In this document: piece after piece, positions 23,452 through 32,262 of the stretch
How the letters are laid out: each line of letters opens with the position of its first letter
Position numbering within the stretch: the first letter of the stretch is position 1
Source of the DNA: Streptomyces aurantiacus JA 4570
GTDB lineage: Bacteria > Actinomycetota > Actinomycetes > Streptomycetales > Streptomycetaceae
Length of the DNA: 34,663 nucleotides
Direction: 5' to 3'
NCBI RefSeq assembly: GCF_000414115.1
Contig: NZ_AOPZ01000170.1
Coordinates: 1 to 34,663, forward strand
The notes under the pieces: generated by a model
What the model was told of the DNA's origin: nothing
The model's database searches: none
The model's input: the letters and a program-made list of their open reading frames with translations, nothing else
Made by a program: the position numbers and the translations under genes

Positions 23452-24285
23452 GTGTCCGACGTACCCAAAGCCGCGCCCGCTTCCGGCGCCGCAGGCACCC
23501 TCACCGCCGTCCTCGACGACCTCCGCGACGAGAGCGCCGAACTCGACCAGCTGGTAGGCGAGTTGGGTGACGCGGAGTGGGCGCGGGAAACCCCCGCCCC
23601 CGGCTGGACCCTCGCCCACCAGATCGCCCACCTCGCCTGGACCGACCAGGCCGCCCTCCTCGCCGCCACCGACGCCGACGCGTTCGCCGCGCACGCCGCC
23701 GTCGCGCTGAAGTCGCCGGACACCTTCGTCGACGACGGTGCCCGCGAAGGGGCCGCGCTGCCGCCAGCCGCGCTGCTCGCCCGCTGGCGGGCCGGGCGCG
23801 ACGAGCTGCAGCGGGTCCTGCGAGCGGCCCCCGCCGGCGCCCGCTTCCCCTGGTACGGACCGCCCATGTCCGCCGCCTCCGTCGCGACCGCGCGGATCAT
23901 GGAGACCTGGGCCCACGGCCAGGACGTCGCCGACGCGCTCGGCGTCCACCGCGCGCCCACCGACCGGCTCCGCCACGTCGCCCGCATCGGCGTCCGCGCC
24001 CGCGACTACGCGTACGCGGTACGGGGACTCACTCCGCCCGCCGAGGAGTTCCGCGTCGAACTCCGCGCGCCCAGCGGGGGCTTGTGGACGTTCGGGGAGG
24101 AGAGCGCACCCCAGCGCGTCACCGGGCCCGCCCTCGACTTCTGCCTCCTCGCCACCCGCCGCGCCCACCGCGACGACCTCGCCCTGCGCGCCGAAGGGCC
24201 CGACGCCGACCAGTGGCTCGACATCGCCCAGGCGTTCGCCGGGCCGCCCGGCGCGGGGCGGGAAGCCTCGGGGGGCGGGGCGTGA
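23452..24285 (+). CDS. TIGR03084-family metal-binding protein (MDMPI/DinB-like)
   Basis: The 277-residue product begins at a GTG after GAGGGGAGC. It carries a mycothiol-dependent maleylpyruvate isomerase-like N-terminal bundle (LRDESAELDQLVGELGDAEW, then PGWTLAHQIAHLAWTDQAAL) with His residues (HQIAHL; ETWAHGQDVADALG) that bind a metal in the DinB superfamily. The later region (GVRARDYAYAVRG and DFCLLATRRAHRDDLAL) matches the actinobacterial TIGR03084 family. Its reaction is not known. It heads the operon and overlaps the AtuA-like gene by GTGA, so a role in the same acyl-CoA pathway is likely. Confidence 0.82.
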   Translation: MSDVPKAAPASGAAGTLTAVLDDLRDESAELDQLVGELGDAEWARETPAPGWTLAHQIAHLAWTDQAALLAATDADAFAAHAAVALKSPDTFVDDGAREGAALPPAALLARWRAGRDELQRVLRAAPAGARFPWYGPPMSAASVATARIMETWAHGQDVADALGVHRAPTDRLRHVARIGVRARDYAYAVRGLTPPAEEFRVELRAPSGGLWTFGEESAPQRVTGPALDFCLLATRRAHRDDLALRAEGPDADQWLDIAQAFAGPPGAGREASGGGA

Positions 24286-26003
24286 GCGCCGACGGCAGCC
24301 AGGGCGTCCTCCGTATCGGCAACGCCAGCGGCTTCTACGGCGACCGCCACACCGCCGTACAGGAGATGCTCACCGGCGGCCCCCTGGACGTCCTCACCGG
24401 CGACTACCTCGCCGAGCTGACCATGCTCATCCTCGGCCGCGACCGCCTCAAGGACCCGGCCCGCGGCGGCTACGCGAAGACCTTCCTGAAGCAGATGGAG
24501 GAGTGTCTGGGGGAGGCCAAGGGCCGGGGCGTGCGCGTCGTCGCCAACGCGGGCGGGCTCAATCCGGCCGGACTGGCGGACGCCATAAGGGAGTTGGCCG
24601 GCCGCCTCGGCCTGGACGTACGAGTGGCCCACGTCGAAGGCGACGACCTCGGGCCCCGTCACCCCGGCGCCCTCACCGCCCACGCCTACCTCGGCGGCTT
24701 CGGCATCGCGGAAGCCCTGCGCGCGGGCGCCGACGTCGTCGTCACCGGCCGCGTCACCGACGCCGCCCTCGTCACCGGCCCCGCCGCCGCCCACTTCGGC
24801 TGGGGGCCCGGCGACCACGACCGGCTCGCGGGCGCCGTCGTCGCCGGTCACATCCTGGAGTGCGGCACCCAGGCCACCGGCGGCAACTACGCCTTTTTCG
24901 ACGAGTTCGACCCCGCCGCGACGGCCCGCCCCGGCTTCCCGCTCGCCGAGATCCACCCCGACGGCTCCTGCGTCATCACCAAGCACGACGGGACGGGCGG
25001 CGTCGTCGACGTCGGCACGGTCACCGCGCAGCTCCTGTACGAGACCTCCGGCGCCCGCTACGCCGGACCCGACGTCACCGCCCGCCTCGACAGCGTCCGC
25101 CTGACCCAGGAGGGACCCGACCGCGTCCGCGTCGACGGCGTACGCGGCGAGGCACCGCCGCCCACCCTCAAGGCCGGCCTCACCCGCGTCGGCGGGCACC
25201 GCAACGAAGTCGTGTTCGTCCTCACCGGCCTCGGCATCGAGGCGAAGGCGGATCTCGTCCGCGCCCAGATCGAGGACGCGTTCGGCCGCGCCAAGTCCCG
25301 GCCGGAGCACGTGCGTTGGGAGCTGGCCCGCACGGACCGGCCCGACGCGCCCACCGAGGAGACCGCCAGCGCCCTGCTGCGGCTCGTCGTCCGCGACCGG
25401 GACGCGGACGTCGTCGGCCGGGCCGTCACCGGCGCCGCGATCGAGCTCGCGCTCGGCAGCTACCCCGGGTTCCACGTCACGGCACCGCCCGGCAAGGGCA
25501 CCCCGTACGGCGTCTTCGAGGCCGTGTACGTCGACGCCACGACGGTCGACCACGTGGCGGTCCTCGACCAGGACGGCCGCCGCGTGCACATTCCGGCGCC
25601 GGAGGACACGCGGGAGTTGGCCGACGTCCAGGCCCCGCCGTTGCCCGAGCCGTTGGCGTACGACATGGCACAGACCCGCCGCGCACCCCTCGGCCTCGTC
25701 GCCGGAGCCCGCAGCGGTGACAAGGGCGGGGACGCGAACGTCGGGGTGTGGGCGCGTACGGACGAGGCGTGGCGGTGGCTGGCCCACACCCTCACGGTCG
25801 ATCTGTTCCGTGAACTGCTCCCGGAGACAGCCGACTTGCCTGTCCACAGGCACGTGCTGCCCAATCTGCGCGCCCTCAACTTCGTCGTCGAGGGAATCCT
25901 CGGCGCGGGCGTCGCGTCGCAGGCCCGTTTCGACCCGCAGGCCAAGGCCCTCGGCGAGTGGCTGCGCGCCCGCCACGTCGACATACCGGAGAGCCTGCTG
26001 TGA
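24282..26003 (+). CDS. AtuA-like (DUF1446) protein
   Basis: The 573-residue protein starts at the GTG overlapping the previous stop. The DUF1446/AtuA domain spans most of it (IGNASGFYGDRHTAVQEML, VVANAGGLNPAGLADAI, VVVTGRVTDAALVTGPAAAH and LECGTQATGGNYAFFDEFDP). A smaller C-terminal AtuA-like domain follows (GARSGDKGGDANVGVW through NFVVEGILGAG). AtuA is required for acyclic terpene (citronellol/geraniol) use in Pseudomonas but its biochemical role is unknown. Here it sits directly before carboxylase, dehydrogenase and hydratase genes, the same partners as in the atu cluster. Length is as expected for the two-domain form. Confidence 0.85.
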   Translation: MSADGSQGVLRIGNASGFYGDRHTAVQEMLTGGPLDVLTGDYLAELTMLILGRDRLKDPARGGYAKTFLKQMEECLGEAKGRGVRVVANAGGLNPAGLADAIRELAGRLGLDVRVAHVEGDDLGPRHPGALTAHAYLGGFGIAEALRAGADVVVTGRVTDAALVTGPAAAHFGWGPGDHDRLAGAVVAGHILECGTQATGGNYAFFDEFDPAATARPGFPLAEIHPDGSCVITKHDGTGGVVDVGTVTAQLLYETSGARYAGPDVTARLDSVRLTQEGPDRVRVDGVRGEAPPPTLKAGLTRVGGHRNEVVFVLTGLGIEAKADLVRAQIEDAFGRAKSRPEHVRWELARTDRPDAPTEETASALLRLVVRDRDADVVGRAVTGAAIELALGSYPGFHVTAPPGKGTPYGVFEAVYVDATTVDHVAVLDQDGRRVHIPAPEDTRELADVQAPPLPEPLAYDMAQTRRAPLGLVAGARSGDKGGDANVGVWARTDEAWRWLAHTLTVDLFRELLPETADLPVHRHVLPNLRALNFVVEGILGAGVASQARFDPQAKALGEWLRARHVDIPESLL

Positions 26004-26037
26004 CCGGAGATGCTCCTGTGACCGTGGAGGTACAACC

Positions 26038-27639
26038 GTGACCGTGCTCGCGTCCGCGCTCGACCCCGCGAGCCCCGAGTACACCGCCCACCGCGAGGCC
26101 ATGCTCGCCAAGCTCGCCGAGCTGGACACCGAGCAGGCCAAGGCGCTGGAGGGCGGCGGCGAGAAGTACGTCCAACGGCACCGCGACCGGGGCAAGTTGC
26201 TGGCCAGGGAGCGCATCGAGCTGCTGCTCGACCCCGACACGCCGTTCCTGGAGCTGTCGCCCCTCGCGGCGTGGGGGAGCGAGTATCCGGTCGGGGCCTC
26301 CATGGTGACGGGCATCGGAGTCGTCGAGGGTGTGGAGTGTCTGATCACGGCCAATGATCCGACCGTACGCGGCGGCGCCAGCAATCCCTGGACGCTGAAG
26401 AAGGCGTTCCGCGCGCACGAGATCGGGCACGCCAACCGCCTGCCGTCCATCCACCTCGTGGAGTCCGGGGGCGCCGATCTGCCTTCCCAGAAGGAGATCT
26501 TCATCCCGGGCGGCGCCCTGTTCAAGCACCTCACGCAGTCCTCGGCCGCCGGGATCCCGACCATCGCCGTCGTCTTCGGGAACTCCACGGCGGGCGGCGC
26601 CTACGTGCCCGGCATGTGCGACCACGTGATCATGGTCAAGGAGCGCGCGAAGGTGTTCCTCGGCGGGCCGCCGCTGGTGAAGATGGCGACCGGCGAGGAG
26701 AGCGACGACGAGTCGCTGGGCGGCGCCGAGATGCACGCCCGCACCTCCGGCCTCGCCGACCACCTCGCCCAGGACGAGCACGACGCCCTCCGCCAGACCC
26801 GCCGCGTCGTCGCCCGCCTCAACTGGCGCAAGGCGCACGCCGATCCGAGCACACCCGCCGTGCCGCCCAAGTACGACGCCGACGAACTGCTCGGCGTCGT
26901 CCCGGGCGACCTCCGCACCCCCTTCGACCCGCGTGAGGTCATCGCGCGCGTCGTCGACGGCTCCGACTTCGACGAGTTCAAGCCGCTCTACGGGACGAGT
27001 CTGGTGACCGGCTGGGCGAGCCTGCACGGCTATCCCCTCGGCATCCTCGCCAACGCGCAGGGCGTGCTGTTCTCCGAGGAGTCGCAGAAGGCCGCCCAGT
27101 TCATCCAGCTCGCCAACCAGCGCGACATCCCCCTCCTCTTCCTGCACAACACCACCGGCTACATGGTCGGCAAGGAGTACGAGCAGGGCGGCATCATCAA
27201 GCACGGCGCGATGATGATCAACGCGGTGAGCAACAGCCGGGTGCCCCATCTCTCCGTCCTGATGGGCGCTTCCTACGGCGCCGGGCACTACGGCATGTGC
27301 GGGCGCGCCTACGACCCCCGCTTCCTGTTCGCCTGGCCCAGCGCCAAGTCCGCCGTGATGGGGCCGCAGCAGCTCGCGGGCGTCCTGTCGATCGTCGCCC
27401 GGCAGTCGGCGGCCGCCAAGGGCAAGCCGTACGACGAGGACGCCGACGCGGCGCTGCGCGCCATGGTGGAGCAGCAGATCGAGTCCGAGTCGCTGCCGAT
27501 GTTCCTTTCCGGGCGGCTGTACGACGACGGGGTGATCGACCCGCGCGACACCCGCACCGTCCTCGGCATCTGCCTGTCCGCGATCCACACGGCCCCGGTC
27601 GAGGGCGCGCGCGGCGGCTTCGGCGTCTTCCGGATGTGA
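26038..27639 (+). CDS. Acyl-CoA carboxylase beta (carboxyltransferase) subunit
   Basis: The 533-residue product starts at a GTG with GGAGG 9 bases upstream. It has the two crotonase-like halves of biotin-dependent carboxyltransferases: GNSTAGGAYVPGMCDHVIMV (N-terminal acyl-CoA site) and MGASYGAGHYGMCGRAYDPR (C-terminal carboxybiotin site). The overall pattern, including FLGGPPLVKMATGEE and LHNTTGYMVGKEYEQGGIIK, is that of the methylcrotonyl/geranyl-CoA group rather than acetyl- or propionyl-CoA carboxylases. It would transfer carboxyl from biotin on the alpha subunit encoded next. The exact substrate cannot be fixed by eye. Three GTGACC repeats precede the start. Confidence 0.92.
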   Translation: MTVLASALDPASPEYTAHREAMLAKLAELDTEQAKALEGGGEKYVQRHRDRGKLLARERIELLLDPDTPFLELSPLAAWGSEYPVGASMVTGIGVVEGVECLITANDPTVRGGASNPWTLKKAFRAHEIGHANRLPSIHLVESGGADLPSQKEIFIPGGALFKHLTQSSAAGIPTIAVVFGNSTAGGAYVPGMCDHVIMVKERAKVFLGGPPLVKMATGEESDDESLGGAEMHARTSGLADHLAQDEHDALRQTRRVVARLNWRKAHADPSTPAVPPKYDADELLGVVPGDLRTPFDPREVIARVVDGSDFDEFKPLYGTSLVTGWASLHGYPLGILANAQGVLFSEESQKAAQFIQLANQRDIPLLFLHNTTGYMVGKEYEQGGIIKHGAMMINAVSNSRVPHLSVLMGASYGAGHYGMCGRAYDPRFLFAWPSAKSAVMGPQQLAGVLSIVARQSAAAKGKPYDEDADAALRAMVEQQIESESLPMFLSGRLYDDGVIDPRDTRTVLGICLSAIHTAPVEGARGGFGVFRM

Positions 27640-27659
27640 GAGAGGTGACTGAATCACCC

Positions 27660-29603
27660 ATGCTTTCCAAGCTGTTGGTGGCCAATCGGGGCGAGATTGC
27701 CTGCCGCGTCTTCCGTACGTGCCGTGAGCTCGGCATCGCCACCGTCGCCGTGCACTCCGACGCCGACGCGGACGCCCTGCACGTACGCGAGGCCGATGAG
27801 GCGGTACGCCTGCCGGGGGCGGCGCCGTCCGAGACGTATCTGCGCGGCGAGCTGATCGTGAAGGCCGCGCAGGCGGCGGGCGCCGACGCCGTGCATCCCG
27901 GCTACGGGTTCCTGTCCGAGAACGCCGAGTTCGCGCGGGCCGTGACCGACGCGGGCCTGGTGTGGATCGGGCCGCCGCCGGACGCCATCGAGGCGATGGC
28001 GTCCAAGACGCGGGCGAAGGAGCTGATGGGCCTCGCGCCGCTCGCCGCCGACGCGGTCACGGAGGCCGATCTGCCGGTGCTAGTGAAGGCGGCGGCCGGT
28101 GGCGGCGGGCGCGGGATGCGGGTCGTACGCGAACTGGGCGCGTTGAAGAGTGAGTTGGAGGCAGCGCGGGCCGAGGCGGTCAGTGCCTTCGGGGACGGTG
28201 AGGTCTTCGTCGAGCCGTACGTCGAGGGCGGGCGGCACGTCGAGGTGCAGGTCCTCGCGGACGCGCACGGGACGGTGTGGCCGCTCGGGACGCGCGACTG
28301 CACACTCCAGCGCCGCCACCAGAAGGTGATCGAGGAGTCCCCGGCGCCGGGTCTTGACGGTGAACTCGTCGGCCGACTGCACGAGTTGGCGGTGCGCGCC
28401 GCCCGCGCCACCGACTACCGGGGCGCGGGCACCGTCGAGTTCCTGGTCGCCGCGGACGGCACCGCGCACTTCCTGGAGATGAACACCCGCCTTCAGGTCG
28501 AACACCCGGTGACGGAGGCGGTGTTCGGCCTCGACCTGGTCGCCCTCCAGATCCGCGTCGCCGAGGGCGAGCCCCTGGAGGGCCCCGAGCCGCCGCCCGC
28601 GCACGGGCACGCGGTCGAGGCCCGCCTGTACGCCGAGGACCCGGCGGCCGGCTGGGCGCCGCAGACCGGCACCCTGCACCGCCTGGTCGTACCGGACGGC
28701 GTGCGCCTGGACACCGGGTACGCGGACGGCGACACCGTCGGCGTCCACTACGACTCCATGCTGGCGAAGGTCGTCGCCCACGCGCCCACCCGCGCGGAGG
28801 CCCTGCGCAGGCTCGCGGGCGCCCTGGAGCGGACCGTCGCGCACGGCCCGGTCACCAACCGGGAGCTGCTCGTACGCTCCCTGCGGCACCCGGAGTTCAC
28901 GGCCGCCCGCATGGACACGTCGTTCTACGACCGGCACCTGCCGGAGCTGACGGCGGCCGACCCCGGCCCGGCGGCCCGGTACGCGCCACTCGCCGCCGCC
29001 CTCGCCGACGCCTCCGGGCGCTCCCGCTTCGGCGGCTGGCGCAATCTGCGCTCACAGCCGCAGGTCAAGCGGTACCGGAGCGAGGCGGACGGCGCCGAGC
29101 ACGAGGTCCGGTACACGCACACGCGGGACGGCCTCGTCGCGGACGGCGCCCGGGTCGTGCGGGCCTCTCAGGGCCAGGTCGTACTCGAAGTGGACGGTGT
29201 GCGGCGCGAGTTCGCTGTCACGCGCTACGGCGACGACCGCGTGTACGTCGGGAACGTCGCGCTCACCGCGCTGCCGCTGCTGCCCGAGCCCGCCGTGCGG
29301 CAGGAACCGGGCTCGCTGCTCGCGCCGATGCCGGGGACGGTGCTGCGGGTGGCGGAGGGGCTGGCGGAGGGCGCCCGGGTCGAGGCCGGGCAGCCGGTCG
29401 TCTGGCTGGAGGCGATGAAGATGGAGCACCGCGTCGTGGCGCCCGCCTCCGGAGTGCTCACGGCGCTGCACGCACAAGCAGGTCGACAGGTCGAGGTGGG
29501 CGCACTGCTCGCGGTGGTCCAGGAAGACGTACGGCCCGAGGTGGCCCAGCAAGACGTACAGCTCTCCGTGGTCAAAGAAGACGTACAGGAGGAACGACCG
29601 TGA
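27660..29603 (+). CDS. Acyl-CoA carboxylase alpha subunit (biotin carboxylase + BCCP)
   Basis: The 647-residue product begins MLSKLLVANRGEIACRVFRT; a GTG 15 bases upstream (27645) is an alternative start. Biotin carboxylase shows ATP-grasp motifs AAAGGGGRGMR (about 144-154), EVQVLADAHG, HQKVIEESPAP and EMNTRLQVEHPVTE. The C-terminal biotinyl domain has the target Lys in LEAMKMEH near residue 585. The segment between the SKTRAKELM helix and the glycine loop is shorter than in textbook biotin carboxylases. After the BCCP domain the chain continues with an unusual repeating tail (VQEDVR, AQQDVQ, VKEDVQ). It pairs with the upstream beta subunit and overlaps the acyl-CoA dehydrogenase gene by GTGA. 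Confidence 0.93.
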   Translation: MLSKLLVANRGEIACRVFRTCRELGIATVAVHSDADADALHVREADEAVRLPGAAPSETYLRGELIVKAAQAAGADAVHPGYGFLSENAEFARAVTDAGLVWIGPPPDAIEAMASKTRAKELMGLAPLAADAVTEADLPVLVKAAAGGGGRGMRVVRELGALKSELEAARAEAVSAFGDGEVFVEPYVEGGRHVEVQVLADAHGTVWPLGTRDCTLQRRHQKVIEESPAPGLDGELVGRLHELAVRAARATDYRGAGTVEFLVAADGTAHFLEMNTRLQVEHPVTEAVFGLDLVALQIRVAEGEPLEGPEPPPAHGHAVEARLYAEDPAAGWAPQTGTLHRLVVPDGVRLDTGYADGDTVGVHYDSMLAKVVAHAPTRAEALRRLAGALERTVAHGPVTNRELLVRSLRHPEFTAARMDTSFYDRHLPELTAADPGPAARYAPLAAALADASGRSRFGGWRNLRSQPQVKRYRSEADGAEHEVRYTHTRDGLVADGARVVRASQGQVVLEVDGVRREFAVTRYGDDRVYVGNVALTALPLLPEPAVRQEPGSLLAPMPGTVLRVAEGLAEGARVEAGQPVVWLEAMKMEHRVVAPASGVLTALHAQAGRQVEVGALLAVVQEDVRPEVAQQDVQLSVVKEDVQEERP

Positions 29604-30763
29604 ACGCTCCCGTGCTCGAAACCGAGGAACACAAGGCCCTGCGCGCCGCCGTCGCCGCGCTCGGCAAGCGCTACGGCCGCGCCTACATGACCCGCGTCGT
29701 CCAGGACGGCGGCCACCCCGACGAACTGTGGGGGGACGCCGCCAAGCTGGGCTACCTGGGCGTGAGCCTGCCCGAGGAGTACGGCGGCGGGGGCGGCGGC
29801 ATCGCGGAACTCTCCATCGTCCTGGAGGAGTTGGGCGCGGCCGGCAGCCCGCTGCTCATGCTGGTGGTGTCCCCGGCGATCTGCGGCACGGTGATCGCCC
29901 GCTTCGGCACCGAGGCACAGAAGCGGGAGTGGCTGCCGGGCCTGGCCGACGGCAGCCGCACGATGGCGTTCGGCATCACCGAGCCCGACGCGGGCTCCAA
30001 CTCGCACCGCATCACCACCACCGCCCGCAGGGACGGCGACGACTGGATCCTGACCGGCCGCAAGGTCTTCATCTCCGGCGTGGACATCGCCGACGCCACC
30101 CTCATAGTCGGCCGCACCGAGGACGCCCGCACGGGCAAGCTCAAGCCCTGCCTGTTCATCGTCCCGCGCGACGCGCCCGGCTTCACGCGCCACCGCATCG
30201 ACATGGAACTCCAGGCCCCGGAGAAGCAGTTCGAGCTGGCCCTGGACGACGTGCGGCTGCCCGCGGACGCCCTGGTCGGTGACGAGGACGCGGGCCTGCT
30301 CCAGCTCTTCGCGGGGCTCAACCCCGAGCGCATCATGACGGCGGCGTTCTCCCTCGGCATGGCGCGGTACGCGCTGGCGCGGGCGGTGGAGTACGCGAAG
30401 GAACGCACCGTGTGGAAGCAGCCCATCGGAGCCCACCAGGCCCTGGCCCACCCCCTCGCCCAGTCGCACATCGAGATCGAGCTGGCCCGCCTGATGATGC
30501 AGAAGGCGGCCCGGCTGTACGACGACGGCGACGACATGGGGGCGGGGGAGGCCGCGAACATGGCGAAGTTCGCGGCGGCCGACGCGTGCGTGAAGGCCGT
30601 GGACCAGGCGGTGCACACCCTCGGCGGCAACGGCCTGACCAAGGAGTTCGGGCTGGCCTCGCTGATCGTGGCGTCCAGGGTGGCCCGGATCGCGCCGGTG
30701 AGCCGGGAGATGATCCTGAACTTCGTGTCCCACCAGAGCCTGGGCCTGCCCAAGTCGTACTAG
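29600..30763 (+). CDS. Acyl-CoA dehydrogenase
   Basis: This 387-residue flavoenzyme starts at a GTG overlapping the previous stop. Typical motifs are MAFGITEPDAGSNSHRITTT and WILTGRKVFISG in the middle domain, and the C-terminal QAVHTLGGNGLTKEFGLASL, where a Glu (LTKEFG) corresponds to the region of the catalytic base in isovaleryl-type members. The AA sequence GLADGSRT and the FAD/ETF contacts are normal. It should introduce the alpha,beta double bond into a branched acyl-CoA (isovaleryl- or citronellyl-CoA if the pathway assignment is right) and give electrons to ETF. Substrate is inferred from neighbours. Confidence 0.92.
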   Translation: MNAPVLETEEHKALRAAVAALGKRYGRAYMTRVVQDGGHPDELWGDAAKLGYLGVSLPEEYGGGGGGIAELSIVLEELGAAGSPLLMLVVSPAICGTVIARFGTEAQKREWLPGLADGSRTMAFGITEPDAGSNSHRITTTARRDGDDWILTGRKVFISGVDIADATLIVGRTEDARTGKLKPCLFIVPRDAPGFTRHRIDMELQAPEKQFELALDDVRLPADALVGDEDAGLLQLFAGLNPERIMTAAFSLGMARYALARAVEYAKERTVWKQPIGAHQALAHPLAQSHIEIELARLMMQKAARLYDDGDDMGAGEAANMAKFAAADACVKAVDQAVHTLGGNGLTKEFGLASLIVASRVARIAPVSREMILNFVSHQSLGLPKSY

Positions 30764-30780
30764 TCGCATCAGGAGTCCCC

Positions 30781-31548
30781 ATGGTCCCCATGGCAGTGGT
30801 TCGGGTGGCCGGGCCCGACCGGGGCGTCGTCACCCTCACCCTGGACGCGCCCGCCAACCGCAACGCCCTCTCGGCCGCCCTGGTGGCCGAACTCGCCGCC
30901 GCCCTGGAGGAGGCGGGCAAGGACGACTCCGTACGCGCCGCCGTCCTCACCCACACCGGCACCACCTTCTGCGCGGGCGCGGACCTGCGCGAACCGCCGG
31001 ACCCGGGGGCGTTCGTGGCGCTGCTCCGGCAGGTCGTGGAGCTGCCGAAGCCGGTGGTGGCGCGGGTGACGGGGCACGTACGGGCGGGCGGGCTCGGCCT
31101 GCTCGCGGCGTGCGACATCGCGGTGGCCGGGAGCGCGGGCGGTACGGAGGCGTCGTTCGCGCTCACCGAGGTGCACATCGGCGTCGTACCGGCGGTGATC
31201 TCGCTGACCCTGCTGCCGCGCCTGGACCCCCGGGCGGCGAGCCGCTACTACCTCACCGGGGAGCGGTTCGACGCGGCGGAGGCGGCGCGGATCGGCCTGA
31301 TCACGGCGTACGCGACCGGGGCCGATGACGTCGACGGGGTGCTCGCCCCGGTCCTCGACGGGCTGCGCAAGGCGGCTCCGGGGGCGCTGGCCGACGCGAA
31401 GAAACTCGTCACGGCTAGGGTTCTTGACGCATTCGACAAGGAAGCGGACGCCTACGTCGCCCTCTCGGCGCACCGCTTCGGCTCGGCCGAGGCGCGGGAG
31501 GGGATGGCGGCGTTCCTGGAACGACGGGAGCGCTCATGGGCGCTGTGA
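30781..31548 (+). CDS. Enoyl-CoA hydratase/isomerase
   Basis: The 255-residue product begins at the ATG at 30781, after AGGAG; the ATG at 30790 is also possible. Crotonase-fold motifs are NRNALSAALVAELAAAL, TFCAGADLRE (oxyanion hole) and GHVRAGGLGLLAACDIAV. The later EVHIGVVPAVISLTLLPRL holds one of the residues around the catalytic site. In the operon it would hydrate the carboxylated enoyl-CoA (methylglutaconyl- or isohexenylglutaconyl-CoA by analogy with LiuC/AtuE). The gene ends inside the first copy of a 26-bp-period repeat that also contains the start of the TetR gene. Confidence 0.9.
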   Translation: MVPMAVVRVAGPDRGVVTLTLDAPANRNALSAALVAELAAALEEAGKDDSVRAAVLTHTGTTFCAGADLREPPDPGAFVALLRQVVELPKPVVARVTGHVRAGGLGLLAACDIAVAGSAGGTEASFALTEVHIGVVPAVISLTLLPRLDPRAASRYYLTGERFDAAEAARIGLITAYATGADDVDGVLAPVLDGLRKAAPGALADAKKLVTARVLDAFDKEADAYVALSAHRFGSAEAREGMAAFLERRERSWAL

Positions 31549-31580
31549 CCGAGGAGCGCCCGTGGGCGCCATGACCGAGG
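31537..31580. repeat. Imperfect 26-bp-period repeat at the ECH/TetR junction
   Basis: The 18 bases at 31537-31554 recur at 31563-31580 with two differences (TGGGCGCTGTGACCGAGG and TGGGCGCCATGACCGAGG). The first copy carries the hydratase stop and the second the TetR start, with GAGGAG between them. It looks like a small junction duplication. Confidence 0.7.
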
Positions 31581-32176
31581 CCGACCGCGCGCCCAAGCAG
31601 GACCGCAGCCGGGTCACCCGGCAGCGGCTCCTGGAGGCGGCCGTGGCCTGCCTGGCCGAGCACGGCTGGGCGGGCTCGACGGTGTCCGTGGTCGCCGAGC
31701 GGGCCGGGGTGTCGCGCGGCGCCGCCCAGCACCACTTCCGCACCCGCGAGGAACTGTTCACGGCGGCGGTCGAGTACGTCGCCGAGGAGCGGTCGGCCGC
31801 GCTGCGCGGTCTTTTCCCGGACGCCGCCGGGGGCGCCGCCGGGGCCGACCGGGCCGCGGTCGTGGCGGCCCTCGTCGACCTGTACACCGGGCCGCTGTTC
31901 CGGGCCGCGCTCCAGCTCTGGGTCGCCGCGTCCAACGAGGAGCAACTGAGTCCGCGGGTCGCGGAGTTGGAGGCTCGCGTCGGCCGCGAGACGCATCGGA
32001 TCGCGGTGGAGCTGCTCGGCGCCGACGAATCCCGTCCCGGCGTACGGGAGACGGTCCAGGGCCTCCTGGACATGGCGCGCGGCCTGGGCCTCGCGAACCT
32101 CCTCACGGATGACGCGGGGCGCCGGAAACGCGTGGTCGCGGAGTGGGGCCGCCTGGTGGACGAGGCGCTGCGCTGA
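31562..32176 (+). CDS. TetR-family regulator of the carboxylase operon
   Basis: I choose the GTG at 31562 (204 residues) because GAGGAG lies 5 bases upstream; the ATG at 31571 is the alternative. The helix-turn-helix is RLLEAAVACLAEHGWAGSTV followed by ERAGVSRGAAQHHFRTREEL, typical of TetR/AcrR. The C-terminal ligand domain (ALQLWVAASNEEQLSPRVAE) is of the kind seen with acyl-CoA-responsive regulators, although the ligand is not evident. Being the last gene of the operon, it probably acts by autorepression at the operator at 23375. The Pseudomonas atu cluster likewise has a TetR-type repressor, AtuR. Confidence 0.87.
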   Translation: MGAMTEADRAPKQDRSRVTRQRLLEAAVACLAEHGWAGSTVSVVAERAGVSRGAAQHHFRTREELFTAAVEYVAEERSAALRGLFPDAAGGAAGADRAAVVAALVDLYTGPLFRAALQLWVAASNEEQLSPRVAELEARVGRETHRIAVELLGADESRPGVRETVQGLLDMARGLGLANLLTDDAGRRKRVVAEWGRLVDEALR

Positions 32177-32181
32177 GCCGT

Positions 32182-32239
32182 CCCCAACCCCGCCCCTTCC
32201 CGAAACCGGGGGCTCCGCCGGGAAGGGGCGGGATTGGGG
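32182..32239. terminator. Bidirectional terminator between the TetR and citrate synthase genes
   Basis: The 20-base arms 32182-32201 and 32220-32239 are complementary at 19 of 20 positions (for example CGCCCCTTCCC with GGGAAGGGGCG), around an 18-base loop. It sits between two convergent genes and ends both. Confidence 0.88.
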
Positions 32240-32262
32240 AGCCCCCCGGCAGGGACCGGCCC

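Noticed and set aside
24006..26588. Minus-strand open frame of 860 codons
   Set aside because: Antisense to the AtuA-like and carboxylase beta genes; no recognisable motif.
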